A stretch of DNA of 19,611 nucleotides from Candidatus Moraniibacteriota bacterium (lineage in GTDB: Bacteria; Patescibacteriota; Minisyncoccia; Moranbacterales; UBA9337), in contig DNVQ01000004.1 in assembly GCA_003507475.1 (NCBI GenBank), forward strand, positions 1 to 19,611. The letters run 5' to 3'. Positions 1-7,358 of this stretch are shown here, in pieces (positions within the stretch are counted from its first letter, which is position 1; the number at the start of each line of letters is the position of its first letter). The notes under the pieces are model-generated. The model saw nothing but the letters and a program-made list of their open reading frames with translations. It was not told the DNA's origin and ran no database searches. Position numbers and translations under genes: made by a program.

Positions 1-188
1 AGTAGTCCGATTATTCCCCACTTGTCCGCCATAGCTTCAGCGACGGCGGGTTCCTCTTCTTTATAAAATCTCTCTGCCAAAGCTCTCATAATCGCTTCCG
101 ATTCAATCATATGCAATTTAATAGTTGGATCAGTCACATACTTATCCAATAGCTCTTCCGCCTTTTCTTTTGTAATTCCTAATTCCAT
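1..188 (-). CDS. HD-domain phosphohydrolase, N-terminal part (cut by window edge)
   Basis: The first 62 codons of a leftward gene run off the left edge. The peptide starts MELGITKEKAEELLDKY and continues with LHMIESEAIMRALAERF, then KWGIIGLL. This matches the opening of small HD-domain proteins, in which a first metal-binding His (here H26) lies in a helix and a KWG-x-x-GLLHD stretch follows. The HD pair itself would fall just outside the window. Between the two helices sits PAVAEAMAD, encoded by a palindromic repeat at 26-49; relatives usually have only a few acidic residues there, so I infer an in-frame insertion. The start is the ATG at 186-188, with no Shine-Dalgarno sequence. It lies 76 bp downstream of the Cys-rich membrane protein gene on the same strand. 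The substrate is unknown. Confidence 0.75.
   Translation of the reverse strand, partial: MELGITKEKAEELLDKYVTDPTIKLHMIESEAIMRALAERFYKEEEPAVAEAMADKWGIIGL
26..49. repeat. 24-bp palindromic element, copy 1, inside the HD gene
   Basis: An imperfect palindrome beginning CCGCC and ending GGCGG, with a GCTTCAGC-like centre. It matches the copies at 3917-3940 (18 of 24 positions in reverse complement) and 8193-8216 (18 of 23), by hand alignment. This copy is translated in frame as PAVAEAMAD within the HD-domain gene. Confidence 0.7.
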
Positions 189-264
189 AACCAATTTATA
201 ATTTAAGATATTAAAGACGCATATTGTTTAAATAATTCACCAATATACCTATTGCAGTGCATTT

Positions 265-768
265 TCAGAATAAAAAAGAAAAGATATTCTTAAAAAGCAA
301 TACCCATCTTGCCTGAGCAGTATTTCCATCTATTAAATTATCAATTTTTTTAGTCGCCTCATCGCATCCTGGAGAGTGAATGATTTTCTCTTTGCCGAAT
401 AAGTTAAATTTGTACTCCGTTCCTGAATCCATAATTAATGTTTTTGATTTACAACTCTTATACATAAGGGATTCTTTTTGTATTGTCGAAATAATAGAAT
501 TAACAATGTCCAAACTAATCTGCCTCTCTATAATTTTATCTCTATCTTTTGTTATTATTTTTCCAGAATTGTATACTTCATCAGTAATGCAACAATCTGC
601 GGAAGGACACATATAACAATAACTCCTTTCCAAAAAAATATTCTCCGCATCTTTCACCAAAACAATCTCCTTATTACTTTTTTGAGAAATAAAAAATTCT
701 ACACAAATAATAGTTACAATTATTACGCAAAAAATTACTGACCCCCATAAAACATACTTGTTTTTCAT
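265..768 (-). CDS. membrane-anchored Cys-rich protein of unknown function
   Basis: This is a 167-residue protein that I do not recognise. One N-terminal membrane helix (about residues 7-27) follows a short Lys-containing start, so the rest is probably outside the cytoplasm. Six cysteines follow the helix at residues 51, 54, 59, 60, 106 and 135; the cluster CYMCPSADCC suggests disulfides or metal binding. The C-terminus is hydrophobic (WVLLFKNIFSFLF) and may return to the membrane. The gene lies 97 bp downstream of the propeller-like gene, on the same strand and with the same topology, so the two may be co-transcribed. No Shine-Dalgarno sequence precedes the ATG. The reading frame is secure; the function is open. 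Confidence 0.7.
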   Translation of the reverse strand: MKNKYVLWGSVIFCVIIVTIICVEFFISQKSNKEIVLVKDAENIFLERSYCYMCPSADCCITDEVYNSGKIITKDRDKIIERQISLDIVNSIISTIQKESLMYKSCKSKTLIMDSGTEYKFNLFGKEKIIHSPGCDEATKKIDNLIDGNTAQARWVLLFKNIFSFLF

Positions 769-865
769 AATTTATTTTTTATAAAATTATATCCTGCAAA
801 TTTTTATTTTACACCTTCTATTCAATTACCACTTCAATTCTCTTCACCCCGCTACCACGATATTG

Positions 866-1918
866 TTATTTACATGTATTCATAAGCTTCATTTTTCCCT
901 TGTTAACGTAAGCTATTTTGCATCCATCTGGAGAGAAAAAAGCATCTTCATAAATCTCCATATCGATAATTTTTTTCCACCCACTGTTTTCCTTATTTAG
1001 TTGATATATTCCCCGATATTTCTTTTTTACCGCTTTGCCCCAAACCTGGATATAAATTTTACCATTTCTCATAAAAATATCCGCATTTCTATAGCAAGAA
1101 CATCCGCAAGAAAAACATTTCATATCATAAAACATATCCTCAATAAAAGAGTAGTCTTCCATCCATGGCCCAGAAGGTATTTCTATTTTTTTAATAATAT
1201 TAAGATTTGAATCAACAATCCAAGCTTTATCAATACCGAAAGCATCATCACCCCCAGTATATAAAAGATATTCTTTTTTATAGTCATCAAAAGTAGATAA
1301 AATACCAGGATTATCTCTAAAAAATCCTAAATCAACATACTTCTCACTATCACCGTTTTTTATAAAAATAACCTTCCCTATTCTTTCTTTGAAATATTTA
1401 TGATAAGATCGCGATATCCCATGCTGATTACTGAAAATATTTTCATTACCGAAATCCGTATCATATGTTTCTCCATCAAATTGAATTTCTTTAGGCATAT
1501 CTATGCCATATTTTCTAACGCTACAATCAACACGATTAACGCTGTCACTTTCTTCTATGTTAAATTTTCCCAAAACTATCGGATTATTCCAATTAGACAC
1601 TGATTTTCTATTAAATATGCCTCCGTTTGGCAAAAAACAATCAAAATTTCCATCACTTTTGTATCTTTCAGAAAAAATAACATTTTCTTTTTTACTATCC
1701 AGATTTAGAGATGTTAAATAGTTGTTTTTGTTCACAAGAATATTTTCATCATCTATCCACGACAACATCTCCCCCTCACCCAAATCCAAATCAACACTTT
1801 TATAATTTTTTCTTATAATCTTTTTATTTTCTTCAATATTTTTGTAAGCATAAAGAAATGCAATCAGTGTTGTAAGTAAAAAAACAACAATCACCGAGAC
1901 TAGTAAAAACTTTTTCAT
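866..1918 (-). CDS. membrane-anchored beta-propeller-like (TolB/WD40-type) protein
   Basis: This 350-residue protein has one N-terminal membrane helix (residues 4-24) and a long soluble part, presumably outside the membrane. The body is rich in short beta-strand-like segments. Near the end it carries FFSPDGCKIAYVNKGKMKLM (about 327-346), which matches the SPDG-x-KIAY repeat signature of TolB-type propeller blades; other blades are only weakly visible. A CFSCGCSC cluster (residues 268-275) is unusual for such proteins, and other cysteines lie at 94, 132, 333 and 349. The gene starts 46 bp after the alaS stop on the same strand and precedes the Cys-rich membrane protein, so a read-through unit from alaS is plausible. 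No Shine-Dalgarno sequence is present. The fold call is moderate and the ligand is unknown. Confidence 0.7.
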   Translation of the reverse strand: MKKFLLVSVIVVFLLTTLIAFLYAYKNIEENKKIIRKNYKSVDLDLGEGEMLSWIDDENILVNKNNYLTSLNLDSKKENVIFSERYKSDGNFDCFLPNGGIFNRKSVSNWNNPIVLGKFNIEESDSVNRVDCSVRKYGIDMPKEIQFDGETYDTDFGNENIFSNQHGISRSYHKYFKERIGKVIFIKNGDSEKYVDLGFFRDNPGILSTFDDYKKEYLLYTGGDDAFGIDKAWIVDSNLNIIKKIEIPSGPWMEDYSFIEDMFYDMKCFSCGCSCYRNADIFMRNGKIYIQVWGKAVKKKYRGIYQLNKENSGWKKIIDMEIYEDAFFSPDGCKIAYVNKGKMKLMNTCK

Positions 1919-1964
1919 ATTTTTATTTTTATTTTAAAATTAAAAATCGATTAAAATTTGGAAA

Positions 1965-3860
1965 TTATTCAATCACCGCTTTAATCCTCCTTACTCCAGA
2001 AGAAGAACTTTCTTCTTTTTTGATTTTAAAGACCCCCTTGATGTCGCCGGTATTAGCCACATGTGGACCGCCGCAGATTTCATTGGAGTATCCATTAATT
2101 TTATATACCTTAACCACTTCACCGTATTTATTTTCAAATGCGCCTTCTGCTCCCTGTGCGCGAGCTTCATCCAAACTCATCTCATTCATTTCTACAGGCA
2201 CTTTTGCATTAATTGCTTCATTAACATATTCTTCCACGGCTTTCTTCTCATCATCAGTCATTTTTTGAGGATGTGAAAAATCAAAACGCAATCTCTCACC
2301 ATTAATGTTTGATCCTTTTTGATGCACATGATTACCCAGGACTTTGCGAAGACCTGCTAGCATCAAATGAGCGACTGTGTGAAGCTGAGTTGTTTCTTCT
2401 TTATTATCAGAAAGCCCACCCTTAAACATTCCAGCTGAAGCTGTGCGAGAAAGGTCTTGATGTTTTTTCAATTCTTCATTAAAATCTTTTTCAATTTCAT
2501 TTTTAGAATATTCTATTCCTGTCTTATCCAACTCCTCAAAAAACATTTCTATAGGAAATCCAAAATTTTGATACAAATCAAATGCGTGATGTCCAGTAAC
2601 AATTCTAATTGAATTAGGATATAAATTTGGATCTCTATCAAATATGGCATCCATTTCTCTTAACCCTCTTTCCAGTGTCTTTCTAAATTTCTCCTCCTCT
2701 TTTTGTAATTCAATTAAAACTTTTTCACTCAATACTTCTGAAAAAACTTCTCCATACATTTCTTGAACAACTTTCGCGATTTCAATCGTAAAATTATTTT
2801 TAATTCCGAGCATATGCCCTTGGCGAATAGCACGACGAATTAAACGACGCAGTACATATCCCCTCTCAGTATTAGATGGTTCGATTCCATCGGCAATTAT
2901 AAACACACTCGCTTTGATATGATCAGCAATAATTCTCATAGAACGCATATCTTCGCTCCAGCATTCCGGCATTTCATCATATCCCAAATCACCTTTTGTA
3001 AATAAGTATTTCTTTCCAGATAATTCTTCAATTTTTGCAATTATCGGCAAAAACAAATCTGTATCAAAAACATTTTCCTTGCCAGTCAGAACTGTAATGG
3101 TTCTCTCAAGTCCCATTCCTGTGTCCACGTTTTGCTGTTCCATTTTTTCGAATTTCCCTGGAGCAACTTTATTAAATTCCATAAACACATCATTCCAAAT
3201 TTCCATAATGCGAAATTCATCCACCCATTCTTCATGAGTTTTGCCAATCAGTTCTCCCTCCTCTGGTCGCACATCATAAAACATTTCACTGCAAGGTCCG
3301 CATGGTCCCGTTTCTCCAGCTGGTCCCCACCAATTATCTTTGGCGCCCAGAAGAAAAATTCGAGAATCACTCTGGGCTTTTTCATTTTCTCCGCACACCC
3401 CTGCTTCAATTCCTACTTTTTTATATTGTTCTTTCCAAGTTTCAATTGATTCATTATCAATAGGTGAATTTTCATCGCCCGCAAAAACCGTGACATAAAT
3501 TCTTTTTGGATCAAGCCCGAGCCATTTTTCATCAGTCAAAAATTCAAAGCTCCACTCAATGGCTTCTTTTTTAAAATAATCTCCCAGCGACCAATTCCCG
3601 AGCATTTCAAAAAAAGTCAGATGACGATTATCGCCCACATCATCAATGTCTCCGGTGCGAATACATTTCTGGCTATCCACTAATCTTTTTCCTTGAGGAT
3701 GAACTTCACCCATTAGATAAGGTACCAAGGGATGCATTCCAGCGGTCGTGAAAAGCACTGTTGGATCATTTTCCGGCACCACTGAAGCCGAAGGAATAAT
3801 GGCGTGACCTTTTGATTTAAAAAATTCTAAATATTTTTGTCTTATTTCTTTAGCTTGCAT
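1965..3860 (-). CDS. alaS: alanine--tRNA ligase, short form without the C-Ala domain
   Basis: This cytoplasmic class II synthetase charges tRNA-Ala with alanine using ATP. Visible landmarks in order are the N-terminus EIRQKYLEFFKSKGH, RHLTFFEMLGNWSLGDYF (residues 79-96, motif 2 region), GETGPCGPCSE (182-192), the motif 3 stretch VDTGMGLERT (245-254) and ERGYVLRRLIRRAIR in the tRNA-recognition region. The editing domain contributes HTVAH (His494 and His498) and CGGPH (Cys596 and His600), the four metal ligands that clear Ser-tRNA-Ala. The protein ends at residue 631, just after this domain; typical bacterial enzymes have about 875 residues, so the oligomerising and tRNA-binding C-Ala domain is absent. 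The end is clean (VRRIKAVIE then TAA), so this is not a frameshift. No Shine-Dalgarno sequence precedes the ATG. Confidence 0.97.
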   Translation of the reverse strand: MQAKEIRQKYLEFFKSKGHAIIPSASVVPENDPTVLFTTAGMHPLVPYLMGEVHPQGKRLVDSQKCIRTGDIDDVGDNRHLTFFEMLGNWSLGDYFKKEAIEWSFEFLTDEKWLGLDPKRIYVTVFAGDENSPIDNESIETWKEQYKKVGIEAGVCGENEKAQSDSRIFLLGAKDNWWGPAGETGPCGPCSEMFYDVRPEEGELIGKTHEEWVDEFRIMEIWNDVFMEFNKVAPGKFEKMEQQNVDTGMGLERTITVLTGKENVFDTDLFLPIIAKIEELSGKKYLFTKGDLGYDEMPECWSEDMRSMRIIADHIKASVFIIADGIEPSNTERGYVLRRLIRRAIRQGHMLGIKNNFTIEIAKVVQEMYGEVFSEVLSEKVLIELQKEEEKFRKTLERGLREMDAIFDRDPNLYPNSIRIVTGHHAFDLYQNFGFPIEMFFEELDKTGIEYSKNEIEKDFNEELKKHQDLSRTASAGMFKGGLSDNKEETTQLHTVAHLMLAGLRKVLGNHVHQKGSNINGERLRFDFSHPQKMTDDEKKAVEEYVNEAINAKVPVEMNEMSLDEARAQGAEGAFENKYGEVVKVYKINGYSNEICGGPHVANTGDIKGVFKIKKEESSSSGVRRIKAVIE

Positions 3861-3916
3861 AAAATAAATTTGTTAAATTTTACTTAATTAAAAAATCCAC
3901 CTCGTTAATATCTCGC

Positions 3917-3940
3917 CCGCCGTAGCCATAGCGAAGGAGG
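3917..3940. repeat. 24-bp palindromic element, copy 2 (intergenic)
   Basis: This imperfect palindrome starts CCGCCGTAGCC and ends AAGGAGG. It is G+C-rich against an AT-rich background and matches the copy at 26-49 in reverse complement at 18 of 24 positions. Confidence 0.65.
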
Positions 3941-3989
3941 GTCGTATTTCTCTAGCGTTCATTTAATTGTAAAAAATTATCTATTATAT

Positions 3990-4016
3990 AGTTAACGAAT
4001 CAGCGAGTTAACGAGT
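3990..4016 (+). repeat. 27-bp GTTAACGA word repeat, copy 1
   Basis: This element contains two AGTTAACGA-like words. It matches the inverted copy at 5279-5305 at 24 of 27 positions. The pair brackets the two small genes between alaS and mnmA. Confidence 0.6.
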
Positions 4017-4179
4017 TATTTCTTAGAAATCATTAATTCGATAATAAAACCATATCAATATATTAACATATCAACAATATAACAATTTAGCAATATATTA
4101 GGAAGTCATCCGTCATCAGTAATCGGTCATCAAAACAATTGAGCATTACAATAAGACAATCACTCCTTTATATTTATAG

Positions 4180-4300
4180 ATACTGAATCAAGTTCAGTAT
4201 GACATGCTCGCCAATTTTTTTCCAAACCCACCACTTGTCATCCTGAAAAATTAAATTTCTTAGCGAATTCATGAGCTCTAGAAATTCATTTATTCAGGAT
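4180..4300. repeat. paired CTGAA/TTCAG hairpin elements
   Basis: The first hairpin pairs ATACTGAA (4180-4187) with TTCAGTAT (4193-4200) across a 5-nt loop. The second is nested: ATCCTGAA (4240-4247) pairs with TTCAGGAT (4293-4300), and inside it AATTTCT pairs with AGAAATT. Both resemble the widespread GTCATCCTGAA...TTCAGGATCT type of interspersed repeat. A related but degraded stretch (GTCATCTTGAG) occurs near 8155. Confidence 0.55.
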
Positions 4301-4337
4301 CTCATCCGCGATTTATAAACTTTAAAAATTCCAATTC

Positions 4338-4553
4338 TTAATGCAACTTTCCCTTCAATTCCCTCATCTCCCCCGAACTTAGTAGCCTTCCCTCTTTTTT
4401 TAATTCAAAAGCTACTTTATTAACCACCCCATCTTTATCAATTTTTCCACCATCATATTCTCTTTCAATGTTTCTAAGATTGGATTTTTGATAATCCCTA
4501 AGCGCTATCTTATGATCTGAGGCAAATTTTTCAATATCATTTTTAATACCCAT
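4338..4553 (-). CDS. small charged helical protein of unknown function
   Basis: This 71-residue soluble protein has no membrane segment, no cysteine and no signal peptide. It starts MGIKNDIEKFASDHKIALRD and is predominantly charged and probably helical throughout. Its second half (EREYDGGKIDKDGVVNKVAF) faintly resembles short helical-hairpin domains, but not closely enough for a family call. It lies between the coiled-coil gene (182 bp upstream) and alaS, on the same strand, inside a repeat-rich stretch. There is no Shine-Dalgarno sequence before the ATG. The amino-acid composition looks like real protein, but with no recognised homologue I keep moderate confidence. Confidence 0.55.
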   Translation of the reverse strand: MGIKNDIEKFASDHKIALRDYQKSNLRNIEREYDGGKIDKDGVVNKVAFELKKEGRLLSSGEMRELKGKLH

Positions 4554-4655
4554 ATAGATTAAAAATTAATTTTTAATAATTTCCAATAATCAAATAACAA
4601 TTTCCAAACAATAACCAATAAACAAATCTCAAATAATTTTCAAAGATTTAATTTT

Positions 4656-4681
4656 AACCTGTCAGTCGCAACTGACGGGTT
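4656..4681. repeat. GTCAGT/ACTGAC hairpin
   Basis: AACCTGTCAGT pairs with ACTGACGGGTT across a CGCA loop, giving an 11-bp stem with one T-G wobble on the plus strand. It lies downstream of the coiled-coil gene, but the minus-strand transcript has no U-run after it, so an interspersed palindrome is likelier than an intrinsic terminator. Confidence 0.5.
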
Positions 4682-4735
4682 TTAAACATTTAATTATTTA
4701 TTTGACATTGGTAATTTGGACTTTGACATTTCCGG

Positions 4736-5164
4736 CTACATTTCTCTTATCTGAACCTCCAACTTTTTTATCTCTCTATCCATTTCTCTTATCTCATCTT
4801 GGAGTTTTTCTTTATCATGTTCATTTTTTTTAACCGTACCTTCAATTTCAGCAGATTTAGTTTCCATTTGAGCCATCTCCAGTAAGGTTGTTTTCTTTTC
4901 TTTCTTTTTTTCATCCAATTCTCTTTCCAATTGATATACTTCATTTTCAATTGCTCGCATTCTCCCTCGCTTACTTTCAACTTCTTCACCCAAATTATTT
5001 TTATCTCCAATTAAATATCTATTATCTAAATCCATTTTTTCAATCTGATGTTTTATTTTTTGACACGCTTCCTTAAGGGAGATCAAATCGCGAGTCAATG
5101 TAGCGCGCTTCATTCTTTTTTCATCCACTGTCATGTCATCTTGTGATATTGAACTGTAACTCAT
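4736..5164 (-). CDS. coiled-coil protein of unknown function
   Basis: This 142-residue, highly charged protein is almost entirely Glu, Lys, Arg, Asp, Leu, Ile and Met. From about residue 30 to the end it shows continuous heptad-like spacing, for example ENEVYQLERELDEKKKEKK and LQDEIREMDREIKKLEVQI, typical of a long parallel or antiparallel coiled coil. It has no membrane segment, cysteine pair or enzymatic motif, so a structural or scaffold role is the most that can be inferred. It lies 183 bp downstream of mnmA on the same strand. AGAGAG upstream is at best a weak ribosome binding site. Such low-complexity sequence would match many unrelated coiled coils in a search. Confidence 0.65.
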   Translation of the reverse strand: MSYSSISQDDMTVDEKRMKRATLTRDLISLKEACQKIKHQIEKMDLDNRYLIGDKNNLGEEVESKRGRMRAIENEVYQLERELDEKKKEKKTTLLEMAQMETKSAEIEGTVKKNEHDKEKLQDEIREMDREIKKLEVQIREM

Positions 5165-5278
5165 AATTATATAACTCTCTAATACACACTAATTATTTCA
5201 CCAATCTTCTCCAATTTGTGATTATTAGTGTTAATATTTAAAGAGAAGTAATTAACTAACATTTTTATTTATACTTCA

Positions 5279-5305
5279 ATTCGTTAACTCGTTAATTCGT
5301 TAACT
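5279..5305 (-). repeat. 27-bp GTTAACGA word repeat, copy 2 (inverted)
   Basis: In reverse complement this stretch begins AGTTAACGAATTAACGAG and matches 3990-4016 at 24 of 27 positions. It lies between mnmA and the coiled-coil gene. Confidence 0.6.
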
Positions 5306-5347
5306 AAATAATAATCAATTAAATTTTAAATCCTAACCTCCCAACAT

Positions 5348-6502
5348 TTATAAAATTATTCCACCTCCCAAAACTTCTCCACTATCAAAATAAAAAACGG
5401 CTGATTGTCCCGGGGTAATGGCTTTTTGCGGCTGATCTAATTTTATCCTATAATTCTTATCTTTCTTTGCATTTAGCTCTTCTATTATAGCATGAATTTC
5501 TTCTGTTCGATAACGAATCCTTACTCTTGCCGCTAAAGGAAATTGCAAATCTGACTCAATCCAGTTCACGTCATTTATTTCAAATTCATCTCGCCATAAA
5601 CTTTCAACTGGATTATTGGCCACTACCAATTCATTGTTAATCATATCTTTCTTTACTACAAAATATGGACCATCTCCTCCCAAATTGATTCCCTTTCTCT
5701 GGCCAATGGTATAAAAATGCAAACCATTATGCTTACCCAAAACTTTACCATCGCTGTCCACAATTTTTCCAGGCTTATTGGGAATTTTTTCGCTGATAAA
5801 TCTGTTAAAATCATTATCATTAATAAAACAAACATCTTGAGATTCTTCTTCATTTTTTATCTCAAAGTTATTTTCTTGGGCAATTTCTCGCACTTGGGTT
5901 TTTAGATAACCTCCCAAAGGAAAAATAATTCTCTCTAATTGCTTTTGCGTTAAACGGTAAAGAAAATAACTCTGATCCTTGTTTAAATCTTTTGCCACAA
6001 ATAATTGATGACTAATGACTGCTGACTGATGACTTGATTTCGTTTCTGATTTAGAATTTGTCATTTGAGATTTATTTGGAAATTGGAAATTGGAAATTGG
6101 AAATTCCCGCCCAACGCGGGCATAGTGTCCCGTAGCCACCCTTTCAATCCCCCGCCTATTTGCTTCTTCAATCAAAAGTTTAAATTTCATTTGAGGATTG
6201 CAAAGAACACAGGGATTGGGAGTAATCCCCTTTTTATAATCTGATACAAATTTATTAACAATTTTTTTTCTGAAAGTTTCTTGAGCATCTACTTTATAAA
6301 TTTGAATGCTTAGCTTTCTAGCTATTTTCTGAGCTGACGCAAAATCTCGTTCGCCTTTTTCACCTCCGGTAAAATCCAAAAAGGCTCCCTCCACTTTGTA
6401 GCCCTCTTTTTGCAACAGCAAAGCCGCCACTGACGAATCCACTCCGCCAGACATTCCCACTAGCACTCGCTGCTTTTTTAATTTTAAATTTTTTTCTGAC
6501 AT
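5348..6502 (-). CDS. mnmA: tRNA-specific 2-thiouridylase, with an in-frame repeat insertion
   Basis: MnmA activates U34 of Lys, Glu and Gln tRNAs with ATP and transfers sulfur to give 2-thiouridine. The PP-loop GMSGGVDSS (residues 16-24) binds ATP. The catalytic cysteines are expected at C101 in NPCVLCNPQMKF and C225 in ESQDVCFI. ATGHYARV, NKDQSYFLYRL, FPLGGYLKTQVREIA and the C-terminal beta-barrel segment with GQSAVFYF and GEVLGGGII complete the family pattern. The protein has 384 residues against about 360 usual. The excess is a 34-residue block at 133-166, inserted between ATGHYARVGR and LFVAKDLNKDQSYF; its DNA is made of the same repetitive words seen between genes. The frame stays open and every catalytic motif is intact, so it is probably functional. 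No Shine-Dalgarno sequence precedes the ATG. Confidence 0.96.
   Translation of the reverse strand: MSEKNLKLKKQRVLVGMSGGVDSSVAALLLQKEGYKVEGAFLDFTGGEKGERDFASAQKIARKLSIQIYKVDAQETFRKKIVNKFVSDYKKGITPNPCVLCNPQMKFKLLIEEANRRGIERVATGHYARVGREFPISNFQFPNKSQMTNSKSETKSSHQSAVISHQLFVAKDLNKDQSYFLYRLTQKQLERIIFPLGGYLKTQVREIAQENNFEIKNEEESQDVCFINDNDFNRFISEKIPNKPGKIVDSDGKVLGKHNGLHFYTIGQRKGINLGGDGPYFVVKKDMINNELVVANNPVESLWRDEFEINDVNWIESDLQFPLAARVRIRYRTEEIHAIIEELNAKKDKNYRIKLDQPQKAITPGQSAVFYFDSGEVLGGGIIL
6005..6106. repeat. word-repeat block inserted in frame in mnmA
   Basis: One part contains GGAAATT repeated in tandem (about 6078-6104). The other is a run of GACTAATGACTGCTGACTGA-like words (about 6008-6033). Similar GTCATC.. 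words occur between genes near 4087-4130. The block encodes Ser-, Asn-, Gln- and Lys-rich residues 133-166 of MnmA. Confidence 0.7.
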
Positions 6503-6588
6503 ACTTTTAAATTTTATATTTAACTAACCCCTGATTCGGAAATACTCGTCGAAATTTTACGGGACATACCAACTAATATTTTCCTCTC

Positions 6589-6606
6589 TCTCCCCTGAGG
6601 GGGAGA
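6589..6606. repeat. TCTCCCC/GGGGAGA hairpin
   Basis: TCTCCCC pairs with GGGGAGA across a TGAG loop. Related CTCTCCC/GGGAGAG hairpins form the cluster at 8676-8770, which points to an interspersed family. Confidence 0.5.
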
Positions 6607-6793
6607 ATTAAGGAGGGGGTGATAAAATATATGACTTCAACGGACTCTTAATTATTCTCAAATAGGCATCTACTTATTTATCATATACAATAAAAGCATA
6701 TTATAAAAGAGTACATAATATTCACAAAATTTACAATATTATACACACTACACAAAAATACTTCGCATATAAATGAGTTAAATGAAATTGGCG

Positions 6794-6822
6794 TTGACTT
6801 TTATAAGTATTTCTGCTAATTT
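6794..6822 (+). promoter_or_regulatory. sigma-70-type promoter, extended -10
   Basis: TTGACT (6794-6799), a 17-bp spacer and TAATTT (6817-6822) preceded by TGC form a -35 with an extended -10. Transcription would start near 6829, giving a leader of about 160 nt to the ATG at 6989. Confidence 0.45.
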
Positions 6823-6976
6823 AAGTCATCAGATATCAAATAGTATATCCGCAATTCAATGGTCAACTTCACTTAACAAATGATATGAGACTACGAGAAA
6901 TGATAAGTTTATTTTTGTTCTTAAAATATTAACATTAAAAAATCAGAACTGGGCTAACTAATAATTACTAAAAAGC

Positions 6977-6983
6977 AAGGAGG
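6977..6983 (+). promoter_or_regulatory. strong Shine-Dalgarno sequence
   Basis: AAGGAGG lies 5 bp before the ATG at 6989 and fixes that start. Most other genes in the window have nothing comparable. Confidence 0.8.
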
Positions 6984-6988
6984 TCAAA

Positions 6989-7171
6989 ATGAGCAGAAAA
7001 ACTAAAATAGTTTGTTCTTTAATTTGTGTTTTACTCTGGGCACCATTAGCGATATTTTTACTAGCAGGAGGTACGGGGAAAATGATATGGCCTCTATTCG
7101 CCTTAGGATTATTCCCCACCCTATGTGGAATGTATTTAGCTAGCCACAGGCAAGAAGAAATCAATGAGTAA
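6989..7171 (+). CDS. small two-helix membrane protein of unknown function
   Basis: This 60-residue protein has a basic start (MSRKTK), two membrane helices (about residues 7-27 and 33-51) and a charged tail ending RQEEINE. The loop GGTGK between the helices is too short for a nucleotide-binding domain and is probably coincidental. The start is secure: AAGGAGG (6977-6983) lies 5 bp before the ATG, one of only two canonical Shine-Dalgarno sequences in the window. A strong hairpin follows the stop codon, so it looks like a monocistronic, well-translated gene with a long leader. I do not recognise the family. The charge pattern suggests an integral membrane peptide with both ends in the cytoplasm. 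Confidence 0.72.
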   Translation: MSRKTKIVCSLICVLLWAPLAIFLLAGGTGKMIWPLFALGLFPTLCGMYLASHRQEEINE

Positions 7172-7191
7172 CATCGTTTTATTCAAAAAAT

Positions 7192-7219
7192 GTGCGTGAA
7201 ATTACCTATTTTCACGCAC
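7192..7219. terminator. hairpin after the small membrane gene, possibly bidirectional
   Basis: GTGCGTGAAA (7192-7201) pairs perfectly with TTTCACGCAC (7210-7219) across an 8-nt loop. On the plus strand the T-run (7231-7236) comes about 11 nt later. On the minus strand ATTTTTT follows the stem directly, so it is better formed for leftward transcription. The position, 20 bp after a stop codon, supports a terminator role. Confidence 0.6.
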
Positions 7220-7358
7220 GCTCAATTCTGATTTTTTAATTAACACAAACGAAAATAAAATTAAAATTATATTTTTTATTCGTAATTTTATTAAGAAAGA
7301 AAAATAACAAAAATCATAATATTACCAATATTATACAAAGCTTATTTTATTTCCAATT

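Larger units (their letters stand above)
3861..4337. other. repeat-rich intergenic region upstream of alaS
   Basis: No credible gene is seen in these 477 bp. The stretch holds palindrome copy 2 (3917-3940), a GTTAACGA repeat (3990-4016), an AT-rich stretch built on ATATTAACATATCAACAATA-like words (about 4051-4100), a GTCATCCGTCATCAGTAATC-like stretch (about 4087-4130), and the CTGAA hairpin elements at 4180-4300. The alaS promoter should lie near the left end but is not convincing. Confidence 0.6.
6503..6988. other. intergenic region between divergent mnmA and the small membrane gene
   Basis: No gene is supported in these 486 bp. The mnmA-proximal end carries a G+C hairpin (6589-6606). The remainder is AT-rich, with a good rightward promoter at 6794-6822 that would leave a leader of about 160 nt before the small membrane gene. 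I see no recognisable riboswitch in that leader. Confidence 0.55.

Noticed and set aside
3132..3449. 105-codon open frame opposite alaS
   Set aside because: It is a shadow of alaS, rich in Phe, Ser and His as expected from the antisense of a coding region.
3990..4300. CRISPR array
   Set aside because: Repeated words here are short, irregular and not separated by unique spacers of constant length; no cas gene is present.
6829..6988. Riboswitch in the long leader of the small membrane gene
   Set aside because: The leader is AT-rich, without strong stems or a recognisable conserved core.
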